NCBI GenBank assembly: GCA_910589415.1
Contig: OU342630.1
Location: 18,571,867 to 18,635,866, forward strand
Source of the DNA: Malachius bipustulatus
Lineage: Eukaryota; Arthropoda; Insecta; Coleoptera; Melyridae
Direction: 5' to 3'
DNA: 64,000 nt
Shown: positions 47,900 through 58,053 of the stretch, one piece after another
Layout of the letters: every line of letters starts with the position of its first letter
How positions within the stretch are numbered: the stretch's first letter is position 1
The notes under the pieces: generated by a model
Seen by the model: the letters and a program-made list of their open reading frames with translations, nothing else
Told to the model about the DNA's origin: nothing
The model's database searches: none
Program-made: the position numbers and the translations under genes

Positions 47900-49340
47900 T
47901 TAAATTTAACAAAATAAAAAAAAAAATTTTATTGTCAAATTTTTTTTTTCCTTTTCCTGTGTCAGCCAATGGCTAACTTTACTTAAAAAATACTATTCTT
48001 TACACTACCTTTAATAAATTCGCAAAAAGTGAAAGGGGAATTTTGAAAACCAAAAATTTGAAATTTTAGAGGAATAAACATCATGTAAAAATATTCGAAT
48101 ATCTCCGCCATTTTACTTATTTGCTTCTTGAAATTTTTCAGAGTTAGGGGTATAGTTGTCTACTGGAAAAACTTCAGCTCAATTCCTTCAAAAAAGGCTC
48201 ATAAACGGTTATAGAAATTTAGCCATTTTTACCCTTTTCCTACCCACGCCACTGGCTTATTAATGAAAAATATGAAAATTTTACTACATTAACTCAAATT
48301 TAAAATAATTTTCTTCCAATCGTGTTAATTTGGTTTAAATTTGTTTTTCTAACTTGCTTATAGGTAGGTATAGGGGTTCCAATAAATCTGGCAATTTTTT
48401 CTAAAATTGAAGAGGCCGCCATTTTGAAACAATTCGATTTTACTCAAATACAGTACCAGACGACTTCTTTCGGCTATCTTAGTCATAAAAAAATTTCAGC
48501 CCCCTAGATTGAAAACTGCGACCAGAAACCGTGCCTCATAGACGGTTTTTATTTTTAATTTGGGGAGACACCTGTAGAAATAACGCAGCTTTAGGAAAAT
48601 TTTTTACGAAAATCAAATGTCATTTCGAAGTTTCACAAGGTAAAAAATTTCGTTCACTAATCCTTAAATATGAAGCTACAGCAGCGGTTTTAAAATTTTA
48701 GAAAATTAAACATCATATGAAAAAAATATTAATATCTCCGCCATTTTTCTTAGTTACTTCTTGAAACTTTTAAGGGTTAAAGGATATTAGTGTACTTGCC
48801 CACTGTGAAAATTTCAGTTCAATTTCTTCAAAAATGAACTCATAAACGGTTATAGAAATTTAGACATTTTTACCCTTTTCCTACCCACGCCACTGGCTTA
48901 TTAATATAAATAATGCCAATTTTATTGCTTTAATTCAAATTTCAAATAGTTTTCTTCCAATCTTGTTAATTTTATTTTAAAGTTTTATTGACATCTTGCT
49001 CATACAGGGACTCAAAAAATAGCAAATTTTCCAAAAATTCAAATGGCTGCAATTTTGAAACGGCTTGGCCGATTTTGCTCAAGTGCAATACCAGACCACT
49101 CCTTGTGGATATCTTACTCCCACAAAAATTTCAGCCTCCTAGATTGAAAACTGCGACCTGAAATGATACCACAAGAACCGGATTGCTGGAATTTTGAAGG
49201 GACACCCTGTAGAAGTGACTCGACTTTTGGAAATTTTTTCAACGAAAATCCAACATCATTCCAATATTTTATAAGGATCCAAAATTTCGTTCACTAATCT
49301 TCAAAGATAAAGCTACAGGAGCGTTTTTAAAATCGAAAAA
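47900..49340. repeat. Tandem array of about 635-bp units, more than two copies
   Basis: Landmarks recur at a spacing of 632-641 bp: AAACATCAT (48076, 48708), CACGCCACTGGCTTATTAAT (48245, 48886), TTTCGTTCACTAATC (about 48648, 49288) and GACACC-TGTAGAA (48565, 49200). Copies differ by many substitutions, so the array is not recent. No coding capacity; the minus-strand ORF at 49269-49520 is read-through. Confidence 0.75.
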
Positions 49341-49354
49341 TCCCGATTTTGGAG

Positions 49355-49356
<2 letters not shown>

Positions 49357-49386
<30 letters not shown>
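49357..49386. repeat. AT dinucleotide microsatellite
   Basis: Fifteen consecutive AT units directly after the tandem array. Confidence 0.95.
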
Positions 49387-49388
<2 letters not shown>

Positions 49389-49689
49389 TGGGCAGGTGAA
49401 TTTTGGAAAACCACTTTTTCGTGATCTGGGGGTCAGGATCGGTGGACATTTGATGAGTTTGGGTGATTTTCGAAAAGTGATGTCGTCCTCAATAGTGTAT
49501 TTTTTTATTAAAAAATACACTAATAGAAATTAAAAATTTTTTCCGCCAGCGTTCTAAAATACTGCAAATTTGATAGTTTATACACCTATAAAGAATATGG
49601 GATACTTTCAGGGACGTGTTTTGTACGTTGGTTCACGAGAATATAAATTTGGACCCTATCTCGACCAGAGTGAAGTGAACTCTGGCCGA

Positions 49690-50811
49690 TCTCCCGATGC
49701 CGGGTTACAGTTAGGTTCAACTCAGTTCATCGACCTACTGTAGCCGGCTGTGTAATTTGGATGGGTGCACTCACTACATGCCCCAGATGATCTCCGAGCT
49801 CAATTCACAAGGAGAGAGAGTTGTTCGCGAGTCAGTACCTCGGATCCTCTGGTCAGTTCTTCAGTTGGCTCTCTTTATATAGCCGGTGCTGGCGGAGATA
49901 ACCTGCTAATCACTGTCGTAAAAACTGTATCACTCCTGATAAACCCCTCTAATAATGAAATAAATAATAATTACCAACGAAAGCCTTGGATTTCGTTACA
50001 AACTACTTTTAAAACGAGAACATCTCGTAGTTGTTCAGTTTGTGATGGGACTCATTATTCTCACAGCTGTCCTTCCCTTAAGAACCAATCACCCTCAGAG
50101 AGGTTCAAACTAATTAAAAATAAAAACTTGTGTATAAAATGCACCATCGTGTAAAGGATTGTCGATCAGAAGTTAATTGTGACAGGTGTCGGGAAGTTCA
50201 TCATACTCTTCTACATTTCGATCATTCCACGCCGTCGAATGCTGTTTTGAATAAACTCCCATGCGCAGAAGTAGCAAAACGTCTTTAGAAGTGGCCCAAT
50301 CACTGGCCAACGTTAGTTCGGCAAGGAAGACCGTTTTGCTCTCTACAGTGTTCTTGGAAATAGTGACTCTTGGAGTAGTTTTCGAAAGATTCGAACCTTA
50401 CTCGATAGTGGTTCGCAAGTCAATATGATTTCAGCGAGATGTGCCCAACATTCGAGACTTGCTGGGTAAAATATTTCGTTGTCAATACTTGGGGAGCGCG
50501 TCAGGTATCATTCGATAATAATAGGCCAATCAGGTTCTGAGTTATGTTTCGATGTCGAGTTGATATCCAAAATTTGTTTGAATATGCCTTCCGCTCCTAT
50601 CGTGGTAGAACAATTGAATTTCTTTTTCGAGTTTGAGAATGGCTATTCCTATTGATTTGTTGATTGGTGCTATTGGTATTGAGTTGTTTGCCCAAATCTT
50701 GCTTGAGGGAAGATTGAATTATGCGGGTTTGCCAACGACCCTTAACACTGTTTTCGCTTGAATCGTGATGGGAAGAGTTGATGCTGCGCTTGACCTATTG
50801 TAATGAAGTCG
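49690..50811 (+). pseudogene. BEL/Pao retrotransposon, gag C-terminus and protease part
   Basis: The frame ending at 50154 shows the Pao-type gag zinc-knuckle region CSVCDGTHYSHSC with SERFKLIKNKNLCIKC. It continues after a frameshift with CDRCREVHHTLLHFDHS (about 50180-50228). A protease-like LLDSGSQVNMISARC follows at about 50405-50445, and then IPIDLLIGAIGIELFAQILL and LNTVFAWIVMGR (about 50640-50775), the usual segment before the RT. Frames change several times. No 5' LTR or primer-binding site of this element is recognised, so it is 5' truncated. A foreign insertion starts at 50812. Confidence 0.85.
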
Positions 50812-52147
50812 TGTTACCCCGACTCCATCTATTTTATTTTACTTCTATTTTTCCATTCTTTTCAATAAATAAAGATCGTTCCGACGGCGTAGGTAGGTAG
50901 GTAGGACCACCCCGTTTAGGTTATTATTAGTCCAGTTAAGTTTTTGCGAATAGTACAGAAATAGGGTTTGGTAGGTAGATACCTTGAATCGGCGAGATAC
51001 TAATAATTTTCATAATTTCATTAATTTTTTATGAACAGGCTAATTTTTAAGGTAACTGAATCGAGGCAGTTGGCTTCAAATTCAAGCAAGCTATCGACCA
51101 CTGTCGCATTATAAAAACGCCGCAATGCACCGGGCCGCAGATAACAGTTTAAATTAACCTTTTTTACGGAGAAAATGTTCTCGAAAATTTCCATTTGCCA
51201 GCGGAACAACGGGTTCCTCCGATAACCCCCACCTTCTCCGTTGTGGGTAACAAAGGCTTCACTCTTAGTTTACGGTCCATCGCCTGGCATAGCAAGGGTG
51301 GATCAGTGCGCCGGGAGTGGTGTCTGGTACCCGCGGAACAACGGGCTCCCTCAATAACCCCTTCATTTCCACGTTGTGAGCAACAAGGATTTCGCTCCTG
51401 GTTCACGGTCCATCGCCTGGCATAGCAAGGGTGGATCAGTGTGCTGGGGGTGGCGTCTGGTGCTCGCGGAGCAGCGTATCCCGCCAAAATTGTGCCAATT
51501 CCCCTCCGAATGCGTTGTTGAGATCATTGTGGCCGCACTCCTCACATAACCGCCGAGAACAGCCCGCCTAGTAATTTTTTTACGTCTAAACCGATCCAGG
51601 CCGTTTTTAATCGCCCGTTCGTCATTCCGACGTGTGTACCTACTTATTAGTCGCAACCACCCCTCACGTACCGCTGTGCCCCGTGACCGATTTGTTATTA
51701 TTTAATTATTTATACCGATTTATTATTGTTGCTCATTGTGTACCTACTCCGATAAATTACTAATAAAAATTGTTAAGTTGAATTCTGTGGTGTTAATGTT
51801 CATCCGTTCTTCATAAATTAATTGACCGACAATCACTCGCTACAGCTTGGCTCCTCGGAGGTGTCAATGCTTTCGGAAAGCGATTAAAGCCCGCTTTGCC
51901 GAACACAATTATTTTAGGGTGGTAACCTCAACCGACCCCTGGCACTTTCCGTTTCTCCACAGAGCTACCCCTGGGACAAGGGTACTATAGCAGTACCATT
52001 GTAATTGCGACTCAAGTAAGGGGGAAGATTTGGCGAGAATATCTTCCCAAGGGAGTAAACCCTCAGTAAAAATCTGGCGCCCGAGGAACCCGTCCGATCT
52101 CCAGGCGATTCCGGACCAGCGAAACGCCATGGACGACTCTCAGGCGG
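50812..52147 (+). mobile_element. LTR-retrotransposon fragment (LTR, leader, gag start) inserted in the Pao element
   Basis: It is flanked by AGTCG (50807-50811 and 52148-52152), a 5-bp target duplication. It begins TGTTACC and is LTR-like to about 51842 (...CGCTACA). Leader sequence follows with a primer-binding-site-like TGGCGCCCGAGGAAC (52074-52088) and an ATG at 52129 (MDDSQ) that could be a gag start cut off after a few codons. A 138-bp tandem repeat (51198-51480) lies in the LTR. The LTR assignment is an inference. Confidence 0.6.
51198..51480. repeat. Tandem repeat of about 138 bp, two full copies plus part
   Basis: GCGGAACAACGGG, GGTCCATCGCCTGGCATAGC and AAGGGTGGATCAGTG recur at a spacing of about 138 bp, and a third GCGGAGCAGCG opens at about 51468. 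GC-rich. The three overlapping ORFs on both strands (51164-51656) are by-products of the repeat. Confidence 0.85.
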
Positions 52148-52152
52148 AGTCG

Positions 52153-52481
52153 TAGTTACACTATCAAACTTACTTCGTTATTTGTCTCCAATTGCGTATC
52201 CCTTGAGCAGACTATAAAACGGTTTTGGGAACTGGAAGAGTTACCTGGGAATCCTGCTTCCTCCCCTGATGATGTGCAATGTGAGAAACATTATGTTGAA
52301 AATTATTCTCGTGAGTCCGATGGTCGTTATTGTGTAACCTTGTCATTTAAGGGCGCGGAGCCCGTTCAAGGAGACTCGAGATCAGGGGCCCTGAAGCAGT
52401 TTCCAGCGTTCGAAAATCGTTTGAAAAAGAATGCTACTCTCTACAATCAATATCGAGATTATATGGACGAATATATTAAGA
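52153..52481 (+). pseudogene. BEL/Pao element, RT N-terminal part
   Basis: It resumes after the first insertion with LEQTIKRFWELEELPGNP, then DDVQCEKHYVENYSRES, GRYCVTLSFKG, GDSRSGALKQF and YNQYRDYMDEYIK. This is the conserved order at the start of Pao reverse transcriptase. It is interrupted at 52481 by the borealin-carrying insertion. Confidence 0.9.
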
Positions 52482-52690
52482 CAAACCGTAGGTAGGTAGG
52501 TCTTAATGAGTATAAAGCAAAAGCAAATCAATAGCCTGTCGTATTGAAGTCGGGTTTTAACCCATCGTCCTGACAGTTGTCAAGTCTGGAGCGCCCGAAA
52601 ACCCAAATAAAGAGTTTATCGACTCAGGCAGCAACACACATCCAACCAGACTACCAAAAGCACGGACGGCCATTTAGGTCTCATTAGACC
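52482..52690 (+). repeat. Direct repeat, left copy
   Basis: Near-identical to 52937-53140. Landmarks are GTAGGTAGGTAGGTCTTAAT, ATCAATAGCCTGTCGTATTG, GAGTTTATCGACTCAGGCAG and AAAGCACGGACGGCC. The left copy has six extra bases (AAAAGC duplication). Confidence 0.92.
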
Positions 52691-52936
52691 TCGTCAGCGT
52701 ACTATATTGGAGAGTCCGGAAGGATATGAATCGCTGCATGAATCGAAAACCCTATATGGAATCTCATTCAGCCGGTTACCAGTGGCCTCGAGACAGAGCG
52801 ACATCTATCAAGAGAAACAACAGGCTCCCAGCCAGACACAACTCCAGTGTGTATTATGGGTTGCAGACACTCCAGGGGCTACGAGACTGACATCAGAAAT
52901 GCATATTAAAAAGCCGAAGTATACTCAAAGTCACAA

Positions 52937-53140
52937 CAAACCGTAGGTAGGTAGGTCTTAATGAGTATAAAGCAAATCAATAGCCTGTCGTATTGGAGTC
53001 GGGTTTTAACCCATCGTCCTGACAGTTGTCAAGTCTGGAGCGCCCGAAAACCCAAATAAAGAGTTTATCGACTCAGGCAGCAACACACATCCAACCAGAC
53101 TACCAAAAGCACGGACGGCCGTTTCGGTCTCATTAGAAGT
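52937..53140 (+). repeat. Direct repeat, right copy
   Basis: Partner of 52482-52690. Its first 43 bases are also part of the 77-bp terminal inverted repeat shared with 53972-54049. Confidence 0.92.
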
Positions 53141-53144
53141 CTCA

Positions 53145-53865
53145 TTGATATTGTTAAAAGAGCAGCTGGAAGACTATTATGACACAAGCATGGAAAGATT
53201 AGAAGCCCAACAGAAAACATTCACGAACAAAATGATAGCGTCCATCAAAGCAGCCTCACTTGATTATCCATCAAATATAATGCGTAAAACTATGGGTGAA
53301 CTGAAAACCGCATCATTGGAATCTTTATGCAAAAGTACCGCGGCTAGTTTTCTAAGTAATCAATCAACAGCTAAAGACAGAACCAGACTAAAAAGAAGTA
53401 ATTCTTCTGTCGACGAGGGTAGATTAAGTCGTTCGAGGAGCAAGAAGGTTGCGATGTCAGGACGAACATCGAGATCATATTCAAGGAGCCGCGTAGATCA
53501 ATCTGTCAGCAAATCTACTTTGAAAAAAAGGAAAGTCATTCAAAACACCTTTGAATTCAAAAACACTCAAGACATTCGGAACAGTCACACCTAAGATGAA
53601 ACCCAACACACCACAATTACTGTTGAGAAGGCCCCAACTAGGAGAAGTGGTGATGTCGATGCAAGGTAGTCCTATATTTACAGGGTCTGTAACCACCGAC
53701 GAAGTTGCCAATGTTAACATTCCCCTACAGGATGGGAGACTTTTGTCTTTGCAACCTCAAAGAGGTCTTAGAGTGTCTCAAATACCAGACCTGGATGCAC
53801 AAATTAAGAAACAGTTGCTAACCTTGAGGGATAATCTGAACAAAATGGTCGGTGGTACTCAATAA
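53145..53865 (+). pseudogene. borr: Borealin (chromosomal passenger complex) fragment, intronless and frameshifted
   Basis: In chromosomes, borealin joins survivin and INCENP to place Aurora B at centromeres. The first frame (53145-53594) holds a helical N-terminal part (LKEQLEDYYDTSMERLEAQQ, then NIMRKTMGELKTA) and a Ser/Arg-rich linker (RSRSKKVAMSG, RSYSRSRVDQS). The second frame (53551-53865) holds the borealin C-terminal domain: RRPQLGEVVMSMQGSP, ANVNIPLQDGRLLSLQP and LRVSQIPDLDAQIKKQL, ending in TAA. The two frames are linked by a one-base length change, most simply in the A7 run at 53523-53529. The usual N-terminal start is missing and no introns are seen, so this is a retrocopy or captured exon block. 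It lies inside a 77-bp TIR element. Assignment rests on remembered family pattern. Confidence 0.75.
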
Positions 53866-53971
53866 AAAATTCTAAATGGTTGATATTTTTGTACCTATCT
53901 CTCTCTAAGAAGTGGCTAAAAAATTTTGTCCATAAAATATTTTTTTTTTTTTTTTTTAGATGAAGAAGAGA

Positions 53972-54049
53972 TGATTTGCTTTATACTCATTAAGACCTAC
54001 CTACCTACGGTTTGTTGTGACTTTTGAGTATACTTCGGCTTTTTAATAT
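53972..54049 (-). repeat. Right 77-bp terminal inverted repeat of the borealin-carrying element
   Basis: Inverse of 52903-52979, with one A-run length difference. It ends TTTTTAATAT at the insertion border. Confidence 0.92.
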
Positions 54050-54347
54050 GAATATATTAAGAACGGTCATATGGAAGTGGTGGCGTTGTTAACCACTGAT
54101 CCACATAAGGTGTATTACATCCCACATCATCCGGTTTGCAAGTCAGATAAGTAACACCACTCTGATAAGTGTGGCTTTTAATTCATCCTATAGGATGGTC
54201 GATGGATATTCTTTAAATTGTGAAGTTTTCGTCGGTCCTAAACTGCAAAGTGATATCACAACGTTGCTATGTTGAAATTTCGACTACATGCGGTTGCATT
54301 TACCGCGGATATAAAGCAGATGTGTTAGCAAATTAAACTTCATTCGA
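54050..54347 (+). pseudogene. BEL/Pao RT, part after the second insertion
   Basis: It continues with NGHMEVVALL, YYIPHHPVCKSD, YRMVDGYSLNCEVFVGPKL and FTADIKQMC, the Pao RT finger and palm region leading to the first catalytic Asp (FTADI). It contains a stop and frameshifts. CATTCGA at 54341-54347 marks the third insertion site. Confidence 0.88.
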
Positions 54348-54688
54348 AGAATTTGGATTATCAGAGGACGCGGAACATATGATTCTGAACTGCAGACTGA
54401 GCTCTAACGAAACAGATAGATACACGAAAGACATATATTACAATGACAATAACACTATGACACAAATTCTAAGAACCCCCAACGCAGATGAATTAAAAAG
54501 AGTGGTAACATATAAAAAACAGCAATCTGGAAATTTAATCATATAAGTAGAAAGTAGACGATTGAAAGAAATTGGTATACAATTAAAGTAATTTAATTTT
54601 AAATTACTTTCTGTACACTGTCTCTAATTAAAAGTGTATCATAAACTATTGGGAAATAGGCGGATGGACGTAGTTTCCGTAGCAAAAA
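54348..54688 (+). mobile_element. 5'-truncated non-LTR retrotransposon 3' end inserted in the Pao RT
   Basis: It is flanked by CATTCGA (54341-54347 and 54689-54695). It encodes a LINE C-terminus (GLSEDAEHMILNCRLSSNET, then TQILRTPNADELKRVV), ends with a TAA near 54544, and has a 3' end finishing in AAAAA. Truncation, target duplication and A-tail fit target-primed reverse transcription. Confidence 0.8.
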
Positions 54689-54695
54689 CATTCGA

Positions 54696-56575
54696 CATAC
54701 ACACACACACACAGAGGATTTTATGGAGAAGCTCTCCCCAAAAGTCGGTCGAGGAATTTCGTTTGACGACAGTTATACTCGTGGTCTCTTCGGCACCTTT
54801 CCTCGCTCTCCTTGCTCCAGTTGGTTAATGATGAAGGAAGCGAATTTCAAAGCGCTTCGAGAGTGATTCTTGCTGATACGTATGTCGATGATATTATTTC
54901 GGGTTGCTCCTCCATCGGACACGCCTTACTTGTCAAAGATCAATTAACGCAGATGTTAGCTAGGGGTGGTTTCGAGTTGAAGAAGTGGAGCAGCAATAGT
55001 TCTACCTTCCTTAGTGTCGTCGAATCACATCGTCGAAGTCCTTCTCTTTCGTTCGACGAACATGATTCTAGTGTGACTAAGGTTCTGTGTTTATGATTGG
55101 TCTCCTGAAAATGATATTTTTAGCTAGAAAGTGGAAACTATTCCCAGATCATGTACCAAAAGAAATATTTTGTCCGAGTTAGCAAGGATGTTCGATCCAC
55201 TGGGTCTTATGTCGCCGCTTATAGCTTTAGAGCAAAGTTTCTTATTTAGCATTTATGGATTCTGGGTCTTTTTGCTAAGAACGTTCTGCTGCAGTGGAAG
55301 AGATATAAATCGGCGCTTACTATTTTTAGAGACTTAGCGATTCCATGTTATCTCCTAATTATCTTTCATGCCAATTGCATGCCTTTGGAGATAGGTCTGA
55401 AAGGGGTTACGCAGGTGTCGCTTACCTTCGTTGTAAGCCTCCCGGTGGGGATGTAAAGGTTTCGCTCATCTGCGCCAAATCCAAAGTGGCATCACTAAAG
55501 CGCATCTCTCTGTCTAGGTTTGAATTATGGGATGCGCGGCAGTTCTTTCAGACGAATTTCAGACGAAAGCCATTCGTCGGGTTCTCAATAATTGTTTGAA
55601 ATGCTTTCGAGCAAAGCCTAGTACTTATCAGCCCCGGATGGGTGAATTACCCTCCGTTAGAATTAATCAAGTCAAGTCATTCCAAATTGTGGGAGTCGAT
55701 TATGATGGTCGGTTTCATGTCAAGATGGGTCCTGGTTGGTCCGCAAGGATACTCCGCAAGACTTATCTTTGTTTGTTTGTTTGTTTTACGACCAAGGCCC
55801 TCTATTTGGAGTTCGCATCAGACCTCGCCACTGATTATTTTCTGGCTGCATTCCGACGATTTATCGCTCGTCGAGGGCGCTGCACTATATTTTATATTTA
55901 TATATTTTCGGATCAGGGAACAAACTTTATTGGGGCTTAACGAGAGTCTATTAATCTTATGAAAGAGGTAGTCGAGGTGGAGAAAATCACATGGTGTTGC
56001 AATCTCCCTTAAGCCCCACATTTCGGTGGGTTATGGGAAGCAGGTAACAAGTCGGTAAAAACGCATTTATCCCGAGTGATTGGGAAACAATGTATACTTC
56101 ATGAAGAGCTCTACACAGTTTTGGTTCAAATTGAGGCCATTCTGGACTCTCGACCTCTTTGCCCTTTGAGCTCAGATGCAAACGAACTTTCGGTCCTAAC
56201 TACAGGACGCTTTCTAACCTTAGAGCCATTAACTTGCATCCCGGATTCAGATCTGACACAATTACCTTTGAATCGTTTATCTCGATGGCAGCTGATTCAG
56301 AGACTGCACCAGGACTTCTGGCGTCGATGGCAGGCTACCTTGCAACAGAGAAACAAGTGGACGAATCAACCTTCAAAATTATCTGAGGATGCCCTGATTC
56401 TAATAAAGGATGCTTCCTCCTTGTAAATGGCGCATCGGTGGAATCGTGCAGCTATATCATGGTTCAGATAACGTAGCACGCGTTGCCACTATTCGTTCCT
56501 CTAAGGGTCTGAAACAGAGACCATTGGTGAAACTCTGTCCCCTCCCGTGCAGAAACCTTCAGTAAAATGCAGTAA
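54696..56575 (+). pseudogene. BEL/Pao element, rest of pol (RT palm, RNase H, integrase)
   Basis: After an expanded CA run, RT resumes with QRILWRSSPQ, SSAPFLAL and the catalytic TYVDDIISG (about 54877-54903). Then come GGFELKKWSSN, ILSELARMFDPLGLMSPLI (about 55155-55215) and HAFGDRSERGYAGVAYLR with SLICAKSKVA (RNase H, about 55378-55500). A large deletion joins this at about 55530 to the integrase: CLKCFRAKPSTYQPRMGELP, FQIVGVDYDG, FTTKALYLEFASDLATDYF and FSDQGTNFIG, then LHEELYTVLVQIEAILDSRP and PLNRLSRWQLIQRLHQDFW. The C-terminus ends LPPCKWRIGGIVQLYHG...VKLCPLP at about 56555. Many frameshifts make it inactive. Confidence 0.9.
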
Positions 56576-57844
56576 AATAATGTTTAAGCCTCATAATTTG
56601 TAAGTGTGTAAATAGTTATATTTTTTGCGGGTTTTCAACTGTTTCAGAGGTTGCCTTTATTTTGTGTTAATTTAATTACTTCAAGTTGAGTCAATAATGA
56701 TTTACCTGATAACACTCCACTCACCGCATCGGAGCGACGGCGGATCGAGCGCTCACCTGAACATTATTAAAATCAGATTCGCTGGTTCGGTACATGGAGA
56801 AAAATTTTATTTAGTTTGTCCTTGTTTTTGACGCTGTTTCGCTGGATAGTGTTACACCGGAGCCAGACACTACCTAGGCCTAGGACAGGAAGCCCACCCA
56901 TACGTCGGATCGAGAAGGCAGGTGAAAAGTTTTCAGTTTCAGGCAATTCTTATTTGTTAGAATCGTATACAAATCATCATACAGGCAATTAAAGTATCGA
57001 TTTTTTTCGATTAAAATACAGTGGTTAAGGCTGTCATTTAACAATGGCTTTATTTTATTGCCTCGACTAACTGTAGTAGATTTTAAGAATGTCGCTCCCT
57101 TTGTGTAATAAATTGTTCACATCAAAATGAGATTTAGCAGGCCAGTTGATGTAAAAATAGAATTTGAAACCAAAACTAGAGGTATATAAGACGTATATAA
57201 GAGATATATAATTACGTCAGCTTTATGTTTATTATTACTTCATGACAGAGCTGTTGAGTTTAAGCCGTTGAGTAGCGACGATAGAAAATTAACATAATTA
57301 TATCGAGTATAATGAAAGCTAGTTTCAAGGAAAAATCAGAAATACGTCGTCATCTGATAACGTGTGATTTTGCATTTAGATTGGCTAGAAAAGAAAAGTG
57401 GATTGAAGACGCCGCAGATAGAGCTCGTTTTAAACTATGAATACAGAACACTGAATGAAGATTATTGAATAATATATTAGATATAAATCATCTAACTTGT
57501 ATCTATACCCATCGATATCCAGGAAAATAGCTAACATAAATATTAAAAAATACTATAACGAGGCATCACTCGCGAAGAATTCTAGATTTCGTATTTCTTG
57601 TGTTTGTTTATCTTATGCAGTTTGGTTATTTCGAGAGGGATCTAGTGACATGACAGGAATAACACATTGCCAGGCTAGGTCATTTTCGAGAACAAAATTT
57701 TATTATTTATTTTTCTTATTTTTTTTATTTTATTTTTTCGAAAATTAAAATTTAAAATATTATAAACACTATTTTTACGTCCAATTTTATTGTATTAAAT
57801 ATAGTTTTTAAAAAATATTTTTAAGTTTTTTACATTTTTATACA
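56576..57844. other. Flank of the Pao element; possible 3' LTR, otherwise non-coding
   Basis: AATGCAGTAAAATAATGTTTAAGCC follows the pol end and could open a 3' LTR, but no matching 5' LTR exists to confirm it. A 43-codon ORF at 57312-57440 (ATG to TGA, basic) and the ORF at 57497-57748 have no recognisable motif. Confidence 0.35.
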
Positions 57845-57901
57845 TTTTTATGAGTGAAGGAGGGACCAATCGGCCCCGAAACGTTTGTATTATCATAAAA
57901 A
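57845..57901 (+). ncRNA. Hammerhead-like relic 2
   Basis: The outer stem TTTTTATGA (57845-57853) pairs perfectly with TCATAAAAA (57893-57901). Between them are GTGAAGGA (degraded relative to CTGANGA), a GC-rich stem GGGACC/GGCCCC, GAAA, and a minimal AC...GT helix leading to GTA. The order is that of the motif at 27046-27135, but the core has mutated, so activity is unlikely. Confidence 0.35.
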
Positions 57902-58030
57902 TCTTTAAAAAAATAATCTTTTATGTATGGCTGTGGTAAAGCCCAAGTGTCAGAAGTTTTCAAGTAGCCACAAGTGCCTCTGACATAACTTAACGACTGC
58001 TGTGAAGTAGCCGAGCCCCCCTTTTTAACG

Positions 58031-58053
58031 TACCTCCCGGAGCACGGGAGGTA
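58031..58053. repeat. Short GC-rich hairpin
   Basis: TACCTCCC and GGGAGGTA enclose a 7-base loop. Confidence 0.6.

Larger units (their letters stand above)
52482..54049 (+). mobile_element. Composite TIR element carrying a borealin fragment, inserted in the Pao RT
   Basis: Both sides carry GAATATATTAAGA (52469-52481 and 54050-54062), which in the Pao frame encodes the same residues. A 77-bp inverted repeat (52903-52979 and 53972-54049; key words GCCGAAGTATACTC, CAACAAACCGTAGGTAGG, ATGAGTATAAAGCAAATC) encloses 1.15 kb. On its left a direct repeat of about 205 bp (52482-52690 repeated at 52937-53140) adds a second partial left end plus a 0.25-kb spacer without a motif. No transposase is seen. 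Confidence 0.8.

Noticed and set aside
49269..49520. 83-residue minus-strand ORF with a Tyr-Ile run
   Set aside because: The run is the AT microsatellite translated, and the rest is tandem-repeat sequence.
51164..51656. Overlapping ORFs rich in Arg, Pro and Cys on both strands
   Set aside because: They are by-products of a GC-rich 138-bp tandem repeat inside an LTR-like insert.
57312..57440. Small basic ORF (ATG to TGA, 42 residues)
   Set aside because: It has no recognisable motif, splice site or conservation evidence and could easily occur by chance.
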